A DNA stretch of 64,000 bases from positions 124,001-188,000 of the forward strand of contig CAJTQI010000007.1 of NCBI GenBank assembly GCA_910578645.1, in the 5' to 3' direction. The DNA is from an uncultured Lachnospiraceae bacterium. Its GTDB lineage: Bacteria > Bacillota > Clostridia > Lachnospirales > Lachnospiraceae. The notes beneath the pieces were generated by a model, which saw only the letters and a list, made by a program, of their open reading frames with translations, searched no databases and was not told where the DNA came from. How positions within the stretch are numbered: position 1 is the stretch's first letter; each line of letters opens with the position of its first letter. The translations under genes and the position numbers were made by a program. Shown here one piece after another: positions 45,619 through 54,905 of this stretch.

Positions 45619-48600
45619 TTATCTCATTCTACTACGCTGATCCGTATAATTGCTAAATCCGTTGAACTTTTTATCCAGTTCCTTATCAAGTACACCGCCA
45701 ATCCGTTCAGCTACCTGTTGTTCTGTGACTCCCGGACAAGTTACATTTATATTATTCACTACAGGTTGCACATTCCGATTATTATTCACAACACTATTAG
45801 CATAAGTAATCTGGTCAGCTAACTTATTCCATTCTCTATTCTGTTCATAAAACGAATTAGGCACAAGTTTCTCTAAGTTGCCGTCAATACTCTTTAAGTA
45901 AGCGTCAAACGCATGGTAAAGATCATACATTCTGTCTCCGGGCTGTAATGGTAGCAATATTGCCCCGTCTTTTGTAAGTACCTTACCACCGCCAACCGTC
46001 CCGTCAGCATATGCTTTCCCACGACCAGATGTATGTCCATTCTTTAGGAGTTCAACTGACTGTTCATGGTTGAAGACGATGTCGCCTTTCCTGATTGGGA
46101 ACATTTCGGGGCCAGTATCGCCTACAGTAAAGAACCTTCCGTCCCTGACTACGATTTCATAGCCAACCTCGCCCACAAGCGCATGATCCTCATCAGACTG
46201 TACCGCCCAATCACCAGATGCTAAAGCCGTCCCTTCTACATGTGCATTTCCAAGGTACTTAGCTTCATATGTGGCACTGCCTAAATTCATACCTGCGCCA
46301 ATCCCCGCAGGCAGCCCACCGCCAGTTTTCTCAATTGTTACCTTAATTGTGCATTCAACGGTCTTGCCGTCAATGTCCTCTAGCCCCTCCGCAATCCCCT
46401 TCACATGGGTTTCTGCCTGTTGTATGGGCTCCTTGAATTGCTCAAACCTGCCAATAACACCGTCACCGCCAGGCTCACCCAAGGTTTCCTCGGTCTGTTC
46501 CCCAAGGTCTACGATGGAGCCTATCAGGCTGTTTTCATTTCCGCTGCCAGTGTCTTGCCCTTCGCTGCCCTCTGACACGCCGCTCCCGATAGCGGAAGCA
46601 ACTTCATCCACGGCAGTCTTCATGGAACCAAACTCACCTATGACTGTCCCGTCACCTTCCGCGCCAGGCTCGCCGATCACTTCACTTGCGGATTCACCCA
46701 ATCCAGTGATTGCGCCTGTAAGGGAATTACCGCCGCCTGATTCCCCTCCGGCACCTTCACCACTGGATTTAGTACCTTTGGAAGAACCGCCTGACCCTTC
46801 TCCGGCGCCTTCACTCTCCCCACTGCCACTGATAGCAAATGTGACACTGTCAATGGCAGCCTTGAGGTTCGTAAACTGTGCTATAATCCCATCCTCTAAG
46901 GATATTTCATTTAATGCCTGGATTGCAGATGCAATACCACTTACCGCACCCTCTTCCTGCCCTTCCATACCTGCGCCTAATGTTGCTGACACAAGAAGTA
47001 GCTGGTTGTAGAGCAGTTGGAAAGCAGTAGTAAGATTGCTTACTGGCGTCGTGTCTAACATAAGCACTGTGCCGCTTATGGAGGCAAGGCTTTCCTTCAC
47101 TTCAAGGATTTTCTCCTTCAATAGTTGGAAGTACGCCATCTCCGTTGTTGCGGCAATCCCTGTAACGGCCTGCTCTGCCTGGATGGCCTGGGTTTTTAGG
47201 TTAATTACATCAATGACTTCATTTATCTTTTGTTTCAGGGCTTCAAATGCTGCCTGTTCTTCAGTCACAAGCGCATTGGCTTCGGACAGGCTTGTATTTA
47301 GGCCACTAATATTCGTTGCAACTTCATTCGTCTTGGTTGCCGTCTCGCCAAGGGAACTGTTTACAGTCCCTACTCCCTGGTTGGAAGCATCAAGCTTCCC
47401 GTTCATTTCATCCAGCTTGCCGTTGGAGTCTTCAAGCATAGCAGGGGCAGTGCCATTATACCCGGATAATTCATTCAGGCTGGACAGCACTTCGTCATTG
47501 CCCTCATTCAATTTGAAGACAACATCCATGTAAGCATCCTTTAATTTCTGGAATTCCTCTTCGGAACCGTTTAAGAGTGCTTCTTCGTCAATGCCTAGTT
47601 TCTTTAATGCTGCTGACAGTTCCGCTTTCTCAACAATCTCTGTCAGTTCTTCATACTTAGACTTTGATTTCTCAAGGTTCTCGATCAGCGTTTCATAATA
47701 CTTCTCGGTTTCTTCCCGCTGTTTTTCGAGTTTTTCTATCTGTCTGTCGATGGACTCAATCTGTGCGTCAATGGCCTTGATCTGGCCGTCATAGTATTTC
47801 TCGGTCTTCTCAATTTCTTTGTCGTAAAACTCATTGGTCTTCTCGATCTGTTCATCAAGCAGGCTGATCTGCTCATTGAGGGCATCTTTTTTCTCGTTGA
47901 GAAGGTCAATTTCTTTCTCAATAAGGTCAATCTGCTTTTGTTTATTGGCGATTTCAATTTCAAGTTTTGCATCGTCCACGGCCTGTTTCTGCTCACGGAT
48001 ATCCTTAGTATTTGTTACATAGTGCATACCCTTGCTTTCAGAGTATTGTAGTATCGTCCTCTGGTGCTGCAAACGCTCTAATTCATATTGAGCCTTCTGC
48101 AAGTCGACTTGACGCTGTTTCTCAGCATTGGCATCCTGCATAGTCTTGATTTCATCTTCAATACTCTTTATGACCTTTTCCTTATCTTTGATCTGTTTCT
48201 CGATAAGCTTTATCTGCTGTTCAAGCTGTTTCTGCTGCTGTTCGATGACCGCAATCCTTGCGTCACGCTCTTCCTCAAGCGCATCAACCGCTGCATCCTT
48301 AGCATCCTCCAAGGCTTTCTTCTGGTCTTCCAGGGCAGCTTTTTGTTCATTCAGCGCGTCAATCTGCTCATCAATGGCAGCGACGGCGGCTTCTTTCTGA
48401 GTTTTGATTACGCTTATCTGGTCATCAATTTTACCTGTGATACCGGAGATGACATTGTTTAAGTCGCTTAGTTCCTCTTTGAGTGCATCCTTGTAGGATT
48501 TCCCTGCGTCTTTCCCGGCTTTGCCTGCCGCCTTTGTGACACCGCTGAAATCGACATCGTCACCTAAGTGTGCAAACTGGTTTATAACAGTCTGCTTGAC

Positions 48601-49158
48601 TACCTCCATTTGACTTTTGGCAACAATACCTGCTAAAGTATTTCCTTCCATTGATGCTTTTTGGTATGCTGCATTCAATCGCATTAATTTTAAAATAGCG
48701 TCTGTAGCAATTCCTGCTGCATTTGCTAATAGATACAGGTTCATGATATCACCAGAAGTATCTAATGGATTTTCAGCACATAAGATTTTCTGTATTTTTA
48801 ATAAGGTTACTGCCTGACCGTAATTTTCAGCAGATACCATTCCCTGTGCAAATGCCTCAATTTCTTCATAAGTTGCATTTGCTAAATCAAGCCCAGCTTC
48901 CTTTAACGCCTCTGTATTACTAATCAAAGCATCAAATGCAACCATCTCATTATTGACCACACCTAAGTCTTCAAGAGCGGCTTTCATGGTTTCAAAATCT
49001 TCTGTGCCTGATAATCCTGCCTGAGTAATGGAAGTAGCAAGGGAGTCAAAGGCATCTTCGACATCCTGCTCAGTGGATTCTGTATTATTTAATACTGTAA
49101 CAAAATCTTCAAAAGCAGAGTAATCTACATCCAATCCTAATTCTGACATCTCATCCAA
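45619..49158 (-). pseudogene. Phage tail tape-measure protein, C-terminal part (after in-frame TAG)
   Basis: This 1,179-codon frame is the direct continuation, in the same reading frame, of the gene at 49201-52341; a single TAG at 49203-49201 and 14 codons separate them. The TTG at 49158 is only the first possible start and has no good ribosome site. Residues 230-540 are a long coiled-coil full of Glu, Gln, Lys and Ile, which would set tail length. A Gly/Ser-rich stretch (about 780-900) follows, then a C-terminal part with ALVGEVGYEIVVRDGRF that is typical for tape-measure proteins. Translation of this half as a separate protein is doubtful. Confidence 0.75.
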
Positions 49159-49200
49159 TTTGGATTTGATGGTGTCACATGTGGATAAGATATCTACACT

Positions 49201-52200
49201 CTATAAATCAAATTTACCGTCATCATTGAACATATCCTGCCAAGCGGAATGTAGTGAATCCATTGCTGGTTTGAGTTGTGTGTTTAGTTGGTCGATAGTT
49301 TGGGAGATAGAGAGAATAGGCGCTCCTACTTCATACTCAGATGTAGTATCATTGATATCATCTTGTAAAATACCCCATTCAACAAGCAAGTCTAACAACT
49401 GTTGTACTTTCTCTGCATTTGTACCTGTAATAATACCATATTCAGAAGCAAGTCTAAGTGTGGAATTAAATGTCTGCTCTCCATACTGTAACCCATCTTC
49501 TTGTAACATTTGTAAAATATCAGATTTAGACTTCCCATTCAACGCATGTGTATCATATTCTGGAAGTATTTTTGCATGGAATTCCCATTTTTCTGCTTCT
49601 ATCTGCAATACAGGATACATGCTGCTGAAATATTCTTTCACACTGTCATCGACATCAGAATTATTCAAAACACTTCCCAATAACTTCGTATAAGTATTTA
49701 ACGCTTTCTCAATTTCTTCCTGATTGCCCGAAACAAATGCTTCCTGATAATCAGAATATGCCTCATTCACTTCATGCCACGTATCCGCTAAATCTTTATC
49801 GGTGAAAATCCTGTCATTAAGTATATATGCGTCCCACATTTCGCCATAATTTTCTATGGTCTCCCTTGCTTCATTGGCATCTTTCGTAAGGTCTTTTAAG
49901 AAGTAGTCAGGAACCTCTATATTATCTGCTATATTCTGGATTTCCAACAGTTCTGAATAAACGTCCTTAAGGTTGCCATACTTGACAAACCCGCCAAGCG
50001 ATCCCTGATAAGACCATCCACGTTCCTTCATTATTTGTTCTAGTTCAAGAAATTCTTTACTGTCAAAGTCTTTCACGGAGAATGATAAGATCTGACGCAC
50101 ATCTTCCATTTTAGATTTCATACGGTCAATGTTTGTCTCATATCCTCCTAACCAGTTAGCAATCCCATTCCAGAAACCGCTGTCATTAAATTCATTCTTG
50201 GTTTCCTGCCATTGTTTCTGGGTCAATGTGTCTAATGCTTCTGACTGGTTACTAATCGCCGCCGTGATCAAATCAATCGTTTCTTTTTCAGCACCAAACT
50301 TGTCAATCAGTTCATCCTGCACTGACATAAGTGTCTGGCGTGCAGTGGTAACATCTTCAATGGATGAGCTATTATCATTAATAGTGTTATGTAGTTCTTT
50401 TATCTTGGTTTTATAAGCTTCTATATCGGACTTTGTATCGTTAAATGTGTTGCCTAAATCTTTTGCTTTCTGCTTTACTTCCTCAATTACTCTACTAAAG
50501 CCAGAAAATACCATTGTTGCAACGCTTACTGCTGTTACAATTGTACCGATGGGATTTGTGGCTATCGCTACCCGTAAAGAATTAAATGCACCCTTGAGCG
50601 AGAAGGTAGATATGGTTGCTTTATCTTCAGCGGCGGCAAATCCTAGGGTTGTAAGTATCTGTCGTCGTTCCTGTTCTTCCAGTCCCATACCTTCTAAAAT
50701 GGCTAATCTCTGTTGCGTATTGAGACCTTTTGTGGATAATATCAATTTTAACTGTTTTTCCGACAATCCTTTACACGCCATACCAATAGATTTTAAATTA
50801 GCAATACTTCTTCCTTTATCAAATAACGCCATTGCCGCCGTAAGCTGTGCCGTACTCTTAGCCGCCGTAATGAATCCTGCACCAATAGACGCGATTGTTT
50901 TTGTTACTCCCATTGTCACAAGTCCGGCAAGTGTACCTTTTAAAAGGTTTGTCTTATCAATAAATTCTACAACGCCTGTTGTTGCTTCTATAATTCCACT
51001 ATATAAATCCTCTGAAATCACATTGGTTGACAATGATTCGATAGCCGCTGTCAGTTCATTTGTTTTTGCCTGAATCGAATCCTGATATACTCCGTAACGC
51101 TTTAAAGCACTTCCCGCGCTGTTTGCCGCTGTTTCCGCATATTTCAGTGCATTGCTCCAATTATTCATAAGGGCTTCAAAGTTCTCTCGCTGTCTTGTGC
51201 CCGCAATAGCAACAGAAATAGCATTCTGCTCCACTTTGGAAAAATCCTTCCAACGACTCCCGACATCATCTAGCACAGCGTCAAAACTACGGTAGCTGTC
51301 TTCCGTATCCCGAAGCTGAATCCCAAGTTTATTTAAAACTGCTTCTGTATCGGATAATGATTCTCCTGTTTCATCGTCAATAAATCTGCCTATCTTGATA
51401 TTATTCATGCGGCTTAATAATGCTTGGAATGAGTTACCAACCTCAGACATGCTCTTTTGTGTAGTTTCACCTACTATTGCGGTATATCCGATTAGCCGAT
51501 CCATAGCAACGCCTGAATTATTCGCTATATTAGAGCATTTCGATAATGCTTCGGCGAGTCCCCCCGCGCTGACTGCTGCTTCAAGATCAACACTGGTCAA
51601 CTTGCTTACCACATCCATAGAATTTTCAGCCGCTATTTTATATCCCTTCAAACTGGAAATAAGGTAACTTGCGGATTCCGCACTCTCAATCATGCCAACC
51701 TTTGAAAGCACCTGTGAACTTTTTATCAGTTCATTTGTAGAAGCTACGCTTTCGCCCATGCGAAGAAATTCATTTGCCGCCTCTGCGACTTCTTTTGTTG
51801 TTGAGCTTAAATCCTTAGCCATACTGTTATAGTCACTCATCATGGCATTTACTCCTGAATTAGACGCTCCAGATACCATCTGAATATTTGTTTTAATGGC
51901 ATCTAATTCTTTTACGTTTACAACCGCCTGCCGTATCGCTCTTGTTACTTCCTGAATGCCCATTCGTATAAGGTTAATGCCAAACATTCCACTGGTAAAT
52001 CTTTCCCATAATGTCTTTGTTTCTTTTTGTGCTTCTTTTAATCCTGATACAACTTGTGAATTATCAACAGTTGGCGTAATAGTCAGATTTGATTTCTGTT
52101 GATTCAACTTTTCCATTTTCTTTTCAACTAATGTGGTATCAGCATCAATTTTTACCTTTGGATTAACTGATTTTAATTTATTATTCAGTTCTTTTTTCAC

Positions 52201-52341
52201 TTCTGTTTTATTTAAAGTGCCATGAAGTTTTATTTTTGGCAGTTTAGGTTCAATAGCTCTTATATTCTCTTTAATATTCGCAATTGACTTAATTTTGTCA
52301 AGTACTGCCTGAAGCATAATCTGAAAATTATTTTCGTCCAT
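49201..52341 (-). CDS. Phage tail tape-measure protein (TP901 type), N-terminal part
   Basis: The 1,046-aa product resembles TP901-family tape-measure proteins: a helical N-terminus (1-110), then the conserved core ELDAIKTNIQMVSGASNSGV near residue 145, MGESVASTNELIKSSQVLSK near residue 195 and FSKVEQNAISVAIAGTRQRE near residue 370. Hydrophobic segments near 470 and 600 (NPIGTIVTAVSVATMVFSG) would span or insert into the host membrane. The frame stops at TAG (49203-49201) after KFDL. Removing that stop gives a 2,240-codon gene to 45619. AAAGGAAA precedes the ATG. Tape-measure proteins fix tail length and help DNA injection. Confidence 0.85.
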   Translation of the reverse strand: MDENNFQIMLQAVLDKIKSIANIKENIRAIEPKLPKIKLHGTLNKTEVKKELNNKLKSVNPKVKIDADTTLVEKKMEKLNQQKSNLTITPTVDNSQVVSGLKEAQKETKTLWERFTSGMFGINLIRMGIQEVTRAIRQAVVNVKELDAIKTNIQMVSGASNSGVNAMMSDYNSMAKDLSSTTKEVAEAANEFLRMGESVASTNELIKSSQVLSKVGMIESAESASYLISSLKGYKIAAENSMDVVSKLTSVDLEAAVSAGGLAEALSKCSNIANNSGVAMDRLIGYTAIVGETTQKSMSEVGNSFQALLSRMNNIKIGRFIDDETGESLSDTEAVLNKLGIQLRDTEDSYRSFDAVLDDVGSRWKDFSKVEQNAISVAIAGTRQRENFEALMNNWSNALKYAETAANSAGSALKRYGVYQDSIQAKTNELTAAIESLSTNVISEDLYSGIIEATTGVVEFIDKTNLLKGTLAGLVTMGVTKTIASIGAGFITAAKSTAQLTAAMALFDKGRSIANLKSIGMACKGLSEKQLKLILSTKGLNTQQRLAILEGMGLEEQERRQILTTLGFAAAEDKATISTFSLKGAFNSLRVAIATNPIGTIVTAVSVATMVFSGFSRVIEEVKQKAKDLGNTFNDTKSDIEAYKTKIKELHNTINDNSSSIEDVTTARQTLMSVQDELIDKFGAEKETIDLITAAISNQSEALDTLTQKQWQETKNEFNDSGFWNGIANWLGGYETNIDRMKSKMEDVRQILSFSVKDFDSKEFLELEQIMKERGWSYQGSLGGFVKYGNLKDVYSELLEIQNIADNIEVPDYFLKDLTKDANEARETIENYGEMWDAYILNDRIFTDKDLADTWHEVNEAYSDYQEAFVSGNQEEIEKALNTYTKLLGSVLNNSDVDDSVKEYFSSMYPVLQIEAEKWEFHAKILPEYDTHALNGKSKSDILQMLQEDGLQYGEQTFNSTLRLASEYGIITGTNAEKVQQLLDLLVEWGILQDDINDTTSEYEVGAPILSISQTIDQLNTQLKPAMDSLHSAWQDMFNDDGKFDL

Positions 52342-52373
52342 TCTTTCATTTCCTTTTCTGTATTTTTTTACAT

Positions 52374-52399
52374 CAAAAAAGCACTCCTCAGCGGAATGC
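52374..52399 (-). terminator. Terminator between zinc-ribbon gene and tape-measure gene
   Basis: A 7-bp stem (52399-52393 with 52387-52381) and 5-base loop are followed on the minus strand by TTTTTTG. It lies 30 bases after the zinc-ribbon stop codon and 33 bases before the tape-measure start. Confidence 0.8.
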
Positions 52400-52428
52400 C
52401 TTTAATCGTTTATTTGGTTATTTAGTTT

Positions 52429-52968
52429 TTAAAACCTGTACCCACAGTTTCTACATTCAAAAGTCTTGCTGTTATACGGCAGTGCAAATGCTCCCAGCGT
52501 AGCCGCCGCTAAAACCTTTGAACTTGTCTTGATTTTCTTTAACATAGCCGAATTGCAAAGTGGACACCGTGGAAGTGGCGGTGCATAACTATCCTTCCTT
52601 TTGTATAGAATCTTTCTTGGTTTATGCTCTTTTCCACAGCCTCTGCAAGTCAGTGTAATATCTTCTTTTAAAATGACATATTCTTTATCTACTAGTTTGT
52701 CGAATTTATCTAATTCCAAATCATTGAATTCTTTACATTCACCACAATACACACTTACATGGCTATATTCTGGTGCATCTTCATATTCTACTATTTCATC
52801 AAAATACATCAAACCATCTTCTGGTTCTTCCTGTATACTACTATTTCCAGCATCATTATTCTCTTCATTATCCCAGAGATTTTTTCCGCAGACAGGGCAA
52901 ATTTCCATATTTTTAGCAATTTCGTATTTATAGCTTGTTCCACAATTTTCACATACGATTTTAGCCAT
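52429..52968 (-). CDS. Zinc-ribbon protein with three Cys-pair modules
   Basis: The 179-aa protein carries three pairs of CxxC: CENCGTS with CPVCGKN at the N-terminus, CGECKEF with CRGCGKE in the middle, and CPLCNSA with CRNCGYRF at the C-terminus. Each would hold one zinc. Between modules one and two lies an acidic linker. A short hydrophobic stretch (VLAAATLGAFALPYNS) precedes the last CxxC. I do not recognise a named family. It has its own promoter and terminator, so it is transcribed separately from the surrounding tail genes. The ATG at 52968 has GGGG eight bases upstream. Confidence 0.75.
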   Translation of the reverse strand: MAKIVCENCGTSYKYEIAKNMEICPVCGKNLWDNEENNDAGNSSIQEEPEDGLMYFDEIVEYEDAPEYSHVSVYCGECKEFNDLELDKFDKLVDKEYVILKEDITLTCRGCGKEHKPRKILYKRKDSYAPPLPRCPLCNSAMLKKIKTSSKVLAAATLGAFALPYNSKTFECRNCGYRF

Positions 52969-53004
52969 ATTACACACCCCATCTTTCCTTCTTTATCTAC
53001 TACA

Positions 53005-53033
53005 ATTATAACACCACAATTCCATCTCCACAA
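53005..53033 (-). promoter_or_regulatory. Promoter of the zinc-ribbon gene
   Basis: TTGTGG (53033-53028), a 17-base spacer and a consensus TATAAT (53010-53005) lie 37 bases upstream of the start codon. Confidence 0.7.
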
Positions 53034-53090
53034 TAGAATCATGGTAAAATCAGAAAATATGTTCGTCCTATATTTCTCTTATACTTACAA

Positions 53091-53561
53091 CTATTCCTTT
53101 ACTGCATTCTTCTCCGTTACTTCATTACTTTTCACTGCATTTTCAAGTACACTGATCATATTCTTATAAGCGTCCTCGAAAAAATCTTTCTTTTGAAACA
53201 TACTTCCACAAAACCGTTTCTGATCCGCTTCTGACATACAGTCATACATCTGGCACATTGCGTCTACGGGATTAAATTCTTCCTGTTTCTTTATACTCTG
53301 TAAGAATGCTTCTGTATGAAGTGACGAAAGTGTAACGGCTCTGCTAGTATGTTCACGAGATACAGCAAATAAGTCATTGATATATTTCTCATATGCCTCA
53401 TTATTGGCAAAGATATCATATAGCTCAATAATCTTATAATTACTAAGGATAATTCCCTGTTGTTCCGGCTTCAAATACCTTATTGCATTGTAGATATTGT
53501 CCATGCTAATATTGCTATTTACTTGTTTTTTCTTCGTAATTACTACCTCCGTACTTCTCAT
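53091..53561 (-). CDS. Unrecognised helical protein of the tail region
   Basis: The 156-aa protein (from ATG 53561) is mostly helical and charged, with segments YNAIRYLKPEQQGIILSNYK near residue 25 and AMCQMYDCMSEADQKRFCGS near residue 100. It is in the place where tail-assembly chaperones usually lie, two genes before the tape measure, but I cannot assign it by sequence. A strong GGAGG lies downstream of this ATG, so initiation could be later: at a non-canonical ATT (53540) five bases after GGAGG, or at the Met at about residue 20. It ends in TAG. Its leader resembles that of the neighbouring frameshifted gene. Confidence 0.55.
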   Translation of the reverse strand: MRSTEVVITKKKQVNSNISMDNIYNAIRYLKPEQQGIILSNYKIIELYDIFANNEAYEKYINDLFAVSREHTSRAVTLSSLHTEAFLQSIKKQEEFNPVDAMCQMYDCMSEADQKRFCGSMFQKKDFFEDAYKNMISVLENAVKSNEVTEKNAVKE

Positions 53562-53569
53562 AATTCTAT

Positions 53570-53937
53570 TTAGTTTTTTGTTGCACAATCGAACGTCTCA
53601 TATTGAAACTTTTCATCGTCCAGAATTACCATTCTGATACCCCATTTACATATATTTGTACCTTCTTCTATGGCATTCAGTATAACTGACCCCTCAATTT
53701 CACCTTCCGCTTTCAAAATAAAGTATGCTGTTGATAGCAGATTCATAATAAAATCGTCTTTGTTTTTATAGTTCTCTACATCTGTATATTTTGTAATCTG
53801 AAACGCATCTTCATATATCGTCTTTTCTGTTTCTGCATCAATAATTTTGTCAATTCTTTCGGTCTGGACTGTTTTACCATTTTTATAGATGCTTCACCTA
53901 CAAAATAAATTCTCTTCTCTGTCATTGTTGTTAACAA
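53570..53937 (-). pseudogene. Tail-region gene with an early frameshift
   Basis: An N-terminal piece, MTEKRIYFVGEAS (ATG 53925, or TTG 53937 with GGAGG 10 bases upstream), breaks at an A run near 53880. In the -1 frame a clear coding sequence of about 108 codons continues (YKNGKTVQTERIDKIIDAE, then DDFIMNLLSTAYFILKAE) to TAA at 53570. The original gene would be about 120 residues long. It lies first in the tail block, perhaps a tail or tail-chaperone component. I see no classical slippery heptamer in the right phase, so decay is more likely than programmed frameshifting, though slippage on the AAAAA run would restore the frame. Confidence 0.6.
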
Positions 53938-54119
53938 TATAAAACTACCTCCGTACTCTTTAATTCTCTATTCAGTTTTTCTACATTATTTAATTATGTT
54001 TGGTTTATTGGTTTCTGCAGCTTGATTTTATGCTGCTTTGAATGTTATTAGATTTAATTGAAATTTATATATGTGCTTGATTGGTTGACGGGTTACTATT
54101 GATTTGATTACTAATTTCA

Positions 54120-54305
54120 TTAATATTTATCAAGAAAAGCATCTAACTTAATAAGCGATTCCTCCCACAATTCGCGTCTTTTATTCTTAAAAGCCGATAC
54201 GATTTCTCTTGGAATTCCTGTTTGCTCGGCTATGTAGTTTATCTTTAATCCTCTACACTTTTCAATCAGCTTTTCTCTTACACTCTCTTGCGTAATATTC
54301 GTCAT
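54120..54305 (-). CDS. Small helix-turn-helix protein
   Basis: The 61-aa protein has a likely helix-turn-helix in INYIAEQTGIPREIVSAFKN (about residues 23-42), similar to Cro/XRE or phage regulatory proteins. AGGTGAG lies close before the ATG. An imperfect palindrome (54329-54355) directly upstream could be its own operator. It may control the tail block downstream or the element's transcription. Family assignment is tentative. Confidence 0.6.
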   Translation of the reverse strand: MTNITQESVREKLIEKCRGLKINYIAEQTGIPREIVSAFKNKRRELWEESLIKLDAFLDKY

Positions 54306-54370
54306 TTTCTCACCTACTTTCTCTTTTATGATATATCGTAATTATGTGATAAATAAAAAACATACTAACA

Positions 54371-54615
54371 CCCAGTAACAGGTTGTGGAGTCCTGTCACT
54401 GGATGACCTGCATATGTGGTATATGCAGGATTTTATGTTGTTATTGTGATCCAGATTGTGGAAGTTCTGGATGAATACTGATATAGGCGGTAAAACCTAT
54501 ACCAGCCGGATAAAGATTGGATGTATGGAAACTGTAATATTACAGATAATTGTCTAGCACTGGCGGCTTCCTATGATCTGGATTTTCCACAATGCCAGAC
54601 ATCGTCAATGCCGAT
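54371..54615. other. Strongly folded intergenic region of unknown function
   Basis: At least six stem-loops follow one another: 54372-54402 (11 bp with one mismatch), 54407-54429 (9 bp, perfect), 54449-54472 (7 bp), 54482-54501 (6 bp), 54532-54545 (7-bp palindrome) and 54560-54598 (5 bp with larger loop). Two loops share TTGTGGAGT/TTGTGGAAGT. No reading frame spans it. It looks like a structured RNA gene or cis-element; the strand is not clear. Confidence 0.5.
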
Positions 54616-54658
54616 AGTATGATATTCACTACACTTTTGAGAGATTATATCTTGCTTT

Positions 54659-54905
54659 CTTGTCCCTCTACTTATATATGTGAAATTATATAACTTAGTG
54701 CACCTTTTCAGTGATATATAATAAAAATATTTTTTGCATATTCTCTCTTGCCTTTCTACTTATATATGTAGGATTATATATGTAAGTGCACCTTTTTTAG
54801 TGGTATTAAATAAAAATCTTTTTGTATATCCTACCTTGTCCCTCTATTTATATGTAGTAATCTATATATACAAGTGCACCTTTTCAGCCAACATTATATA
54901 TAAAA
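54659..54905. repeat. Three tandem 88-bp repeats
   Basis: Units begin at 54659, 54747 and 54835, exactly 88 bases apart, each with CTTG(T/C)C near its start and a fixed GTGCACCTTTT core (54698, 54786, 54874). The third unit is partly diverged after the core and overlaps the stop codon of the 590-aa gene. In unit two, ACTTATATAT and ATATGTAAGT flank the core as a 10-bp stem (one G-U). Confidence 0.85.

Noticed and set aside
49201..49203. Whole-element TAG recoding (genetic code 15)
   Set aside because: Only two in-frame TAG codons with coding continuation were found in nearly 20 kb, and other genes end normally at TAG. It is kept as an open alternative in the findings, not as a call.
45619..53937. 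Complete prophage
   Set aside because: No terminase, portal, capsid, connector or lysis genes are seen, and several tail-region genes are broken. The rest could lie beyond 64 kb, but the tail block stands alone here.
54028..54120. 30-codon frame touching the stop of the small HTH gene
   Set aside because: It has no ribosome site of its own and no recognisable sequence. Coupled translation is possible but unsupported.
54659..54905. 88-bp repeats as a CRISPR array
   Set aside because: There are only three units, the whole unit is repeated without unique spacers, and no cas gene is nearby.
54659..54905. 88-bp repeats as a type III toxin-antitoxin RNA
   Set aside because: Those repeats are about 35 bases and lie upstream of the toxin gene. 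Here they lie at the 3' end of a 590-aa gene that does not look like such a toxin.
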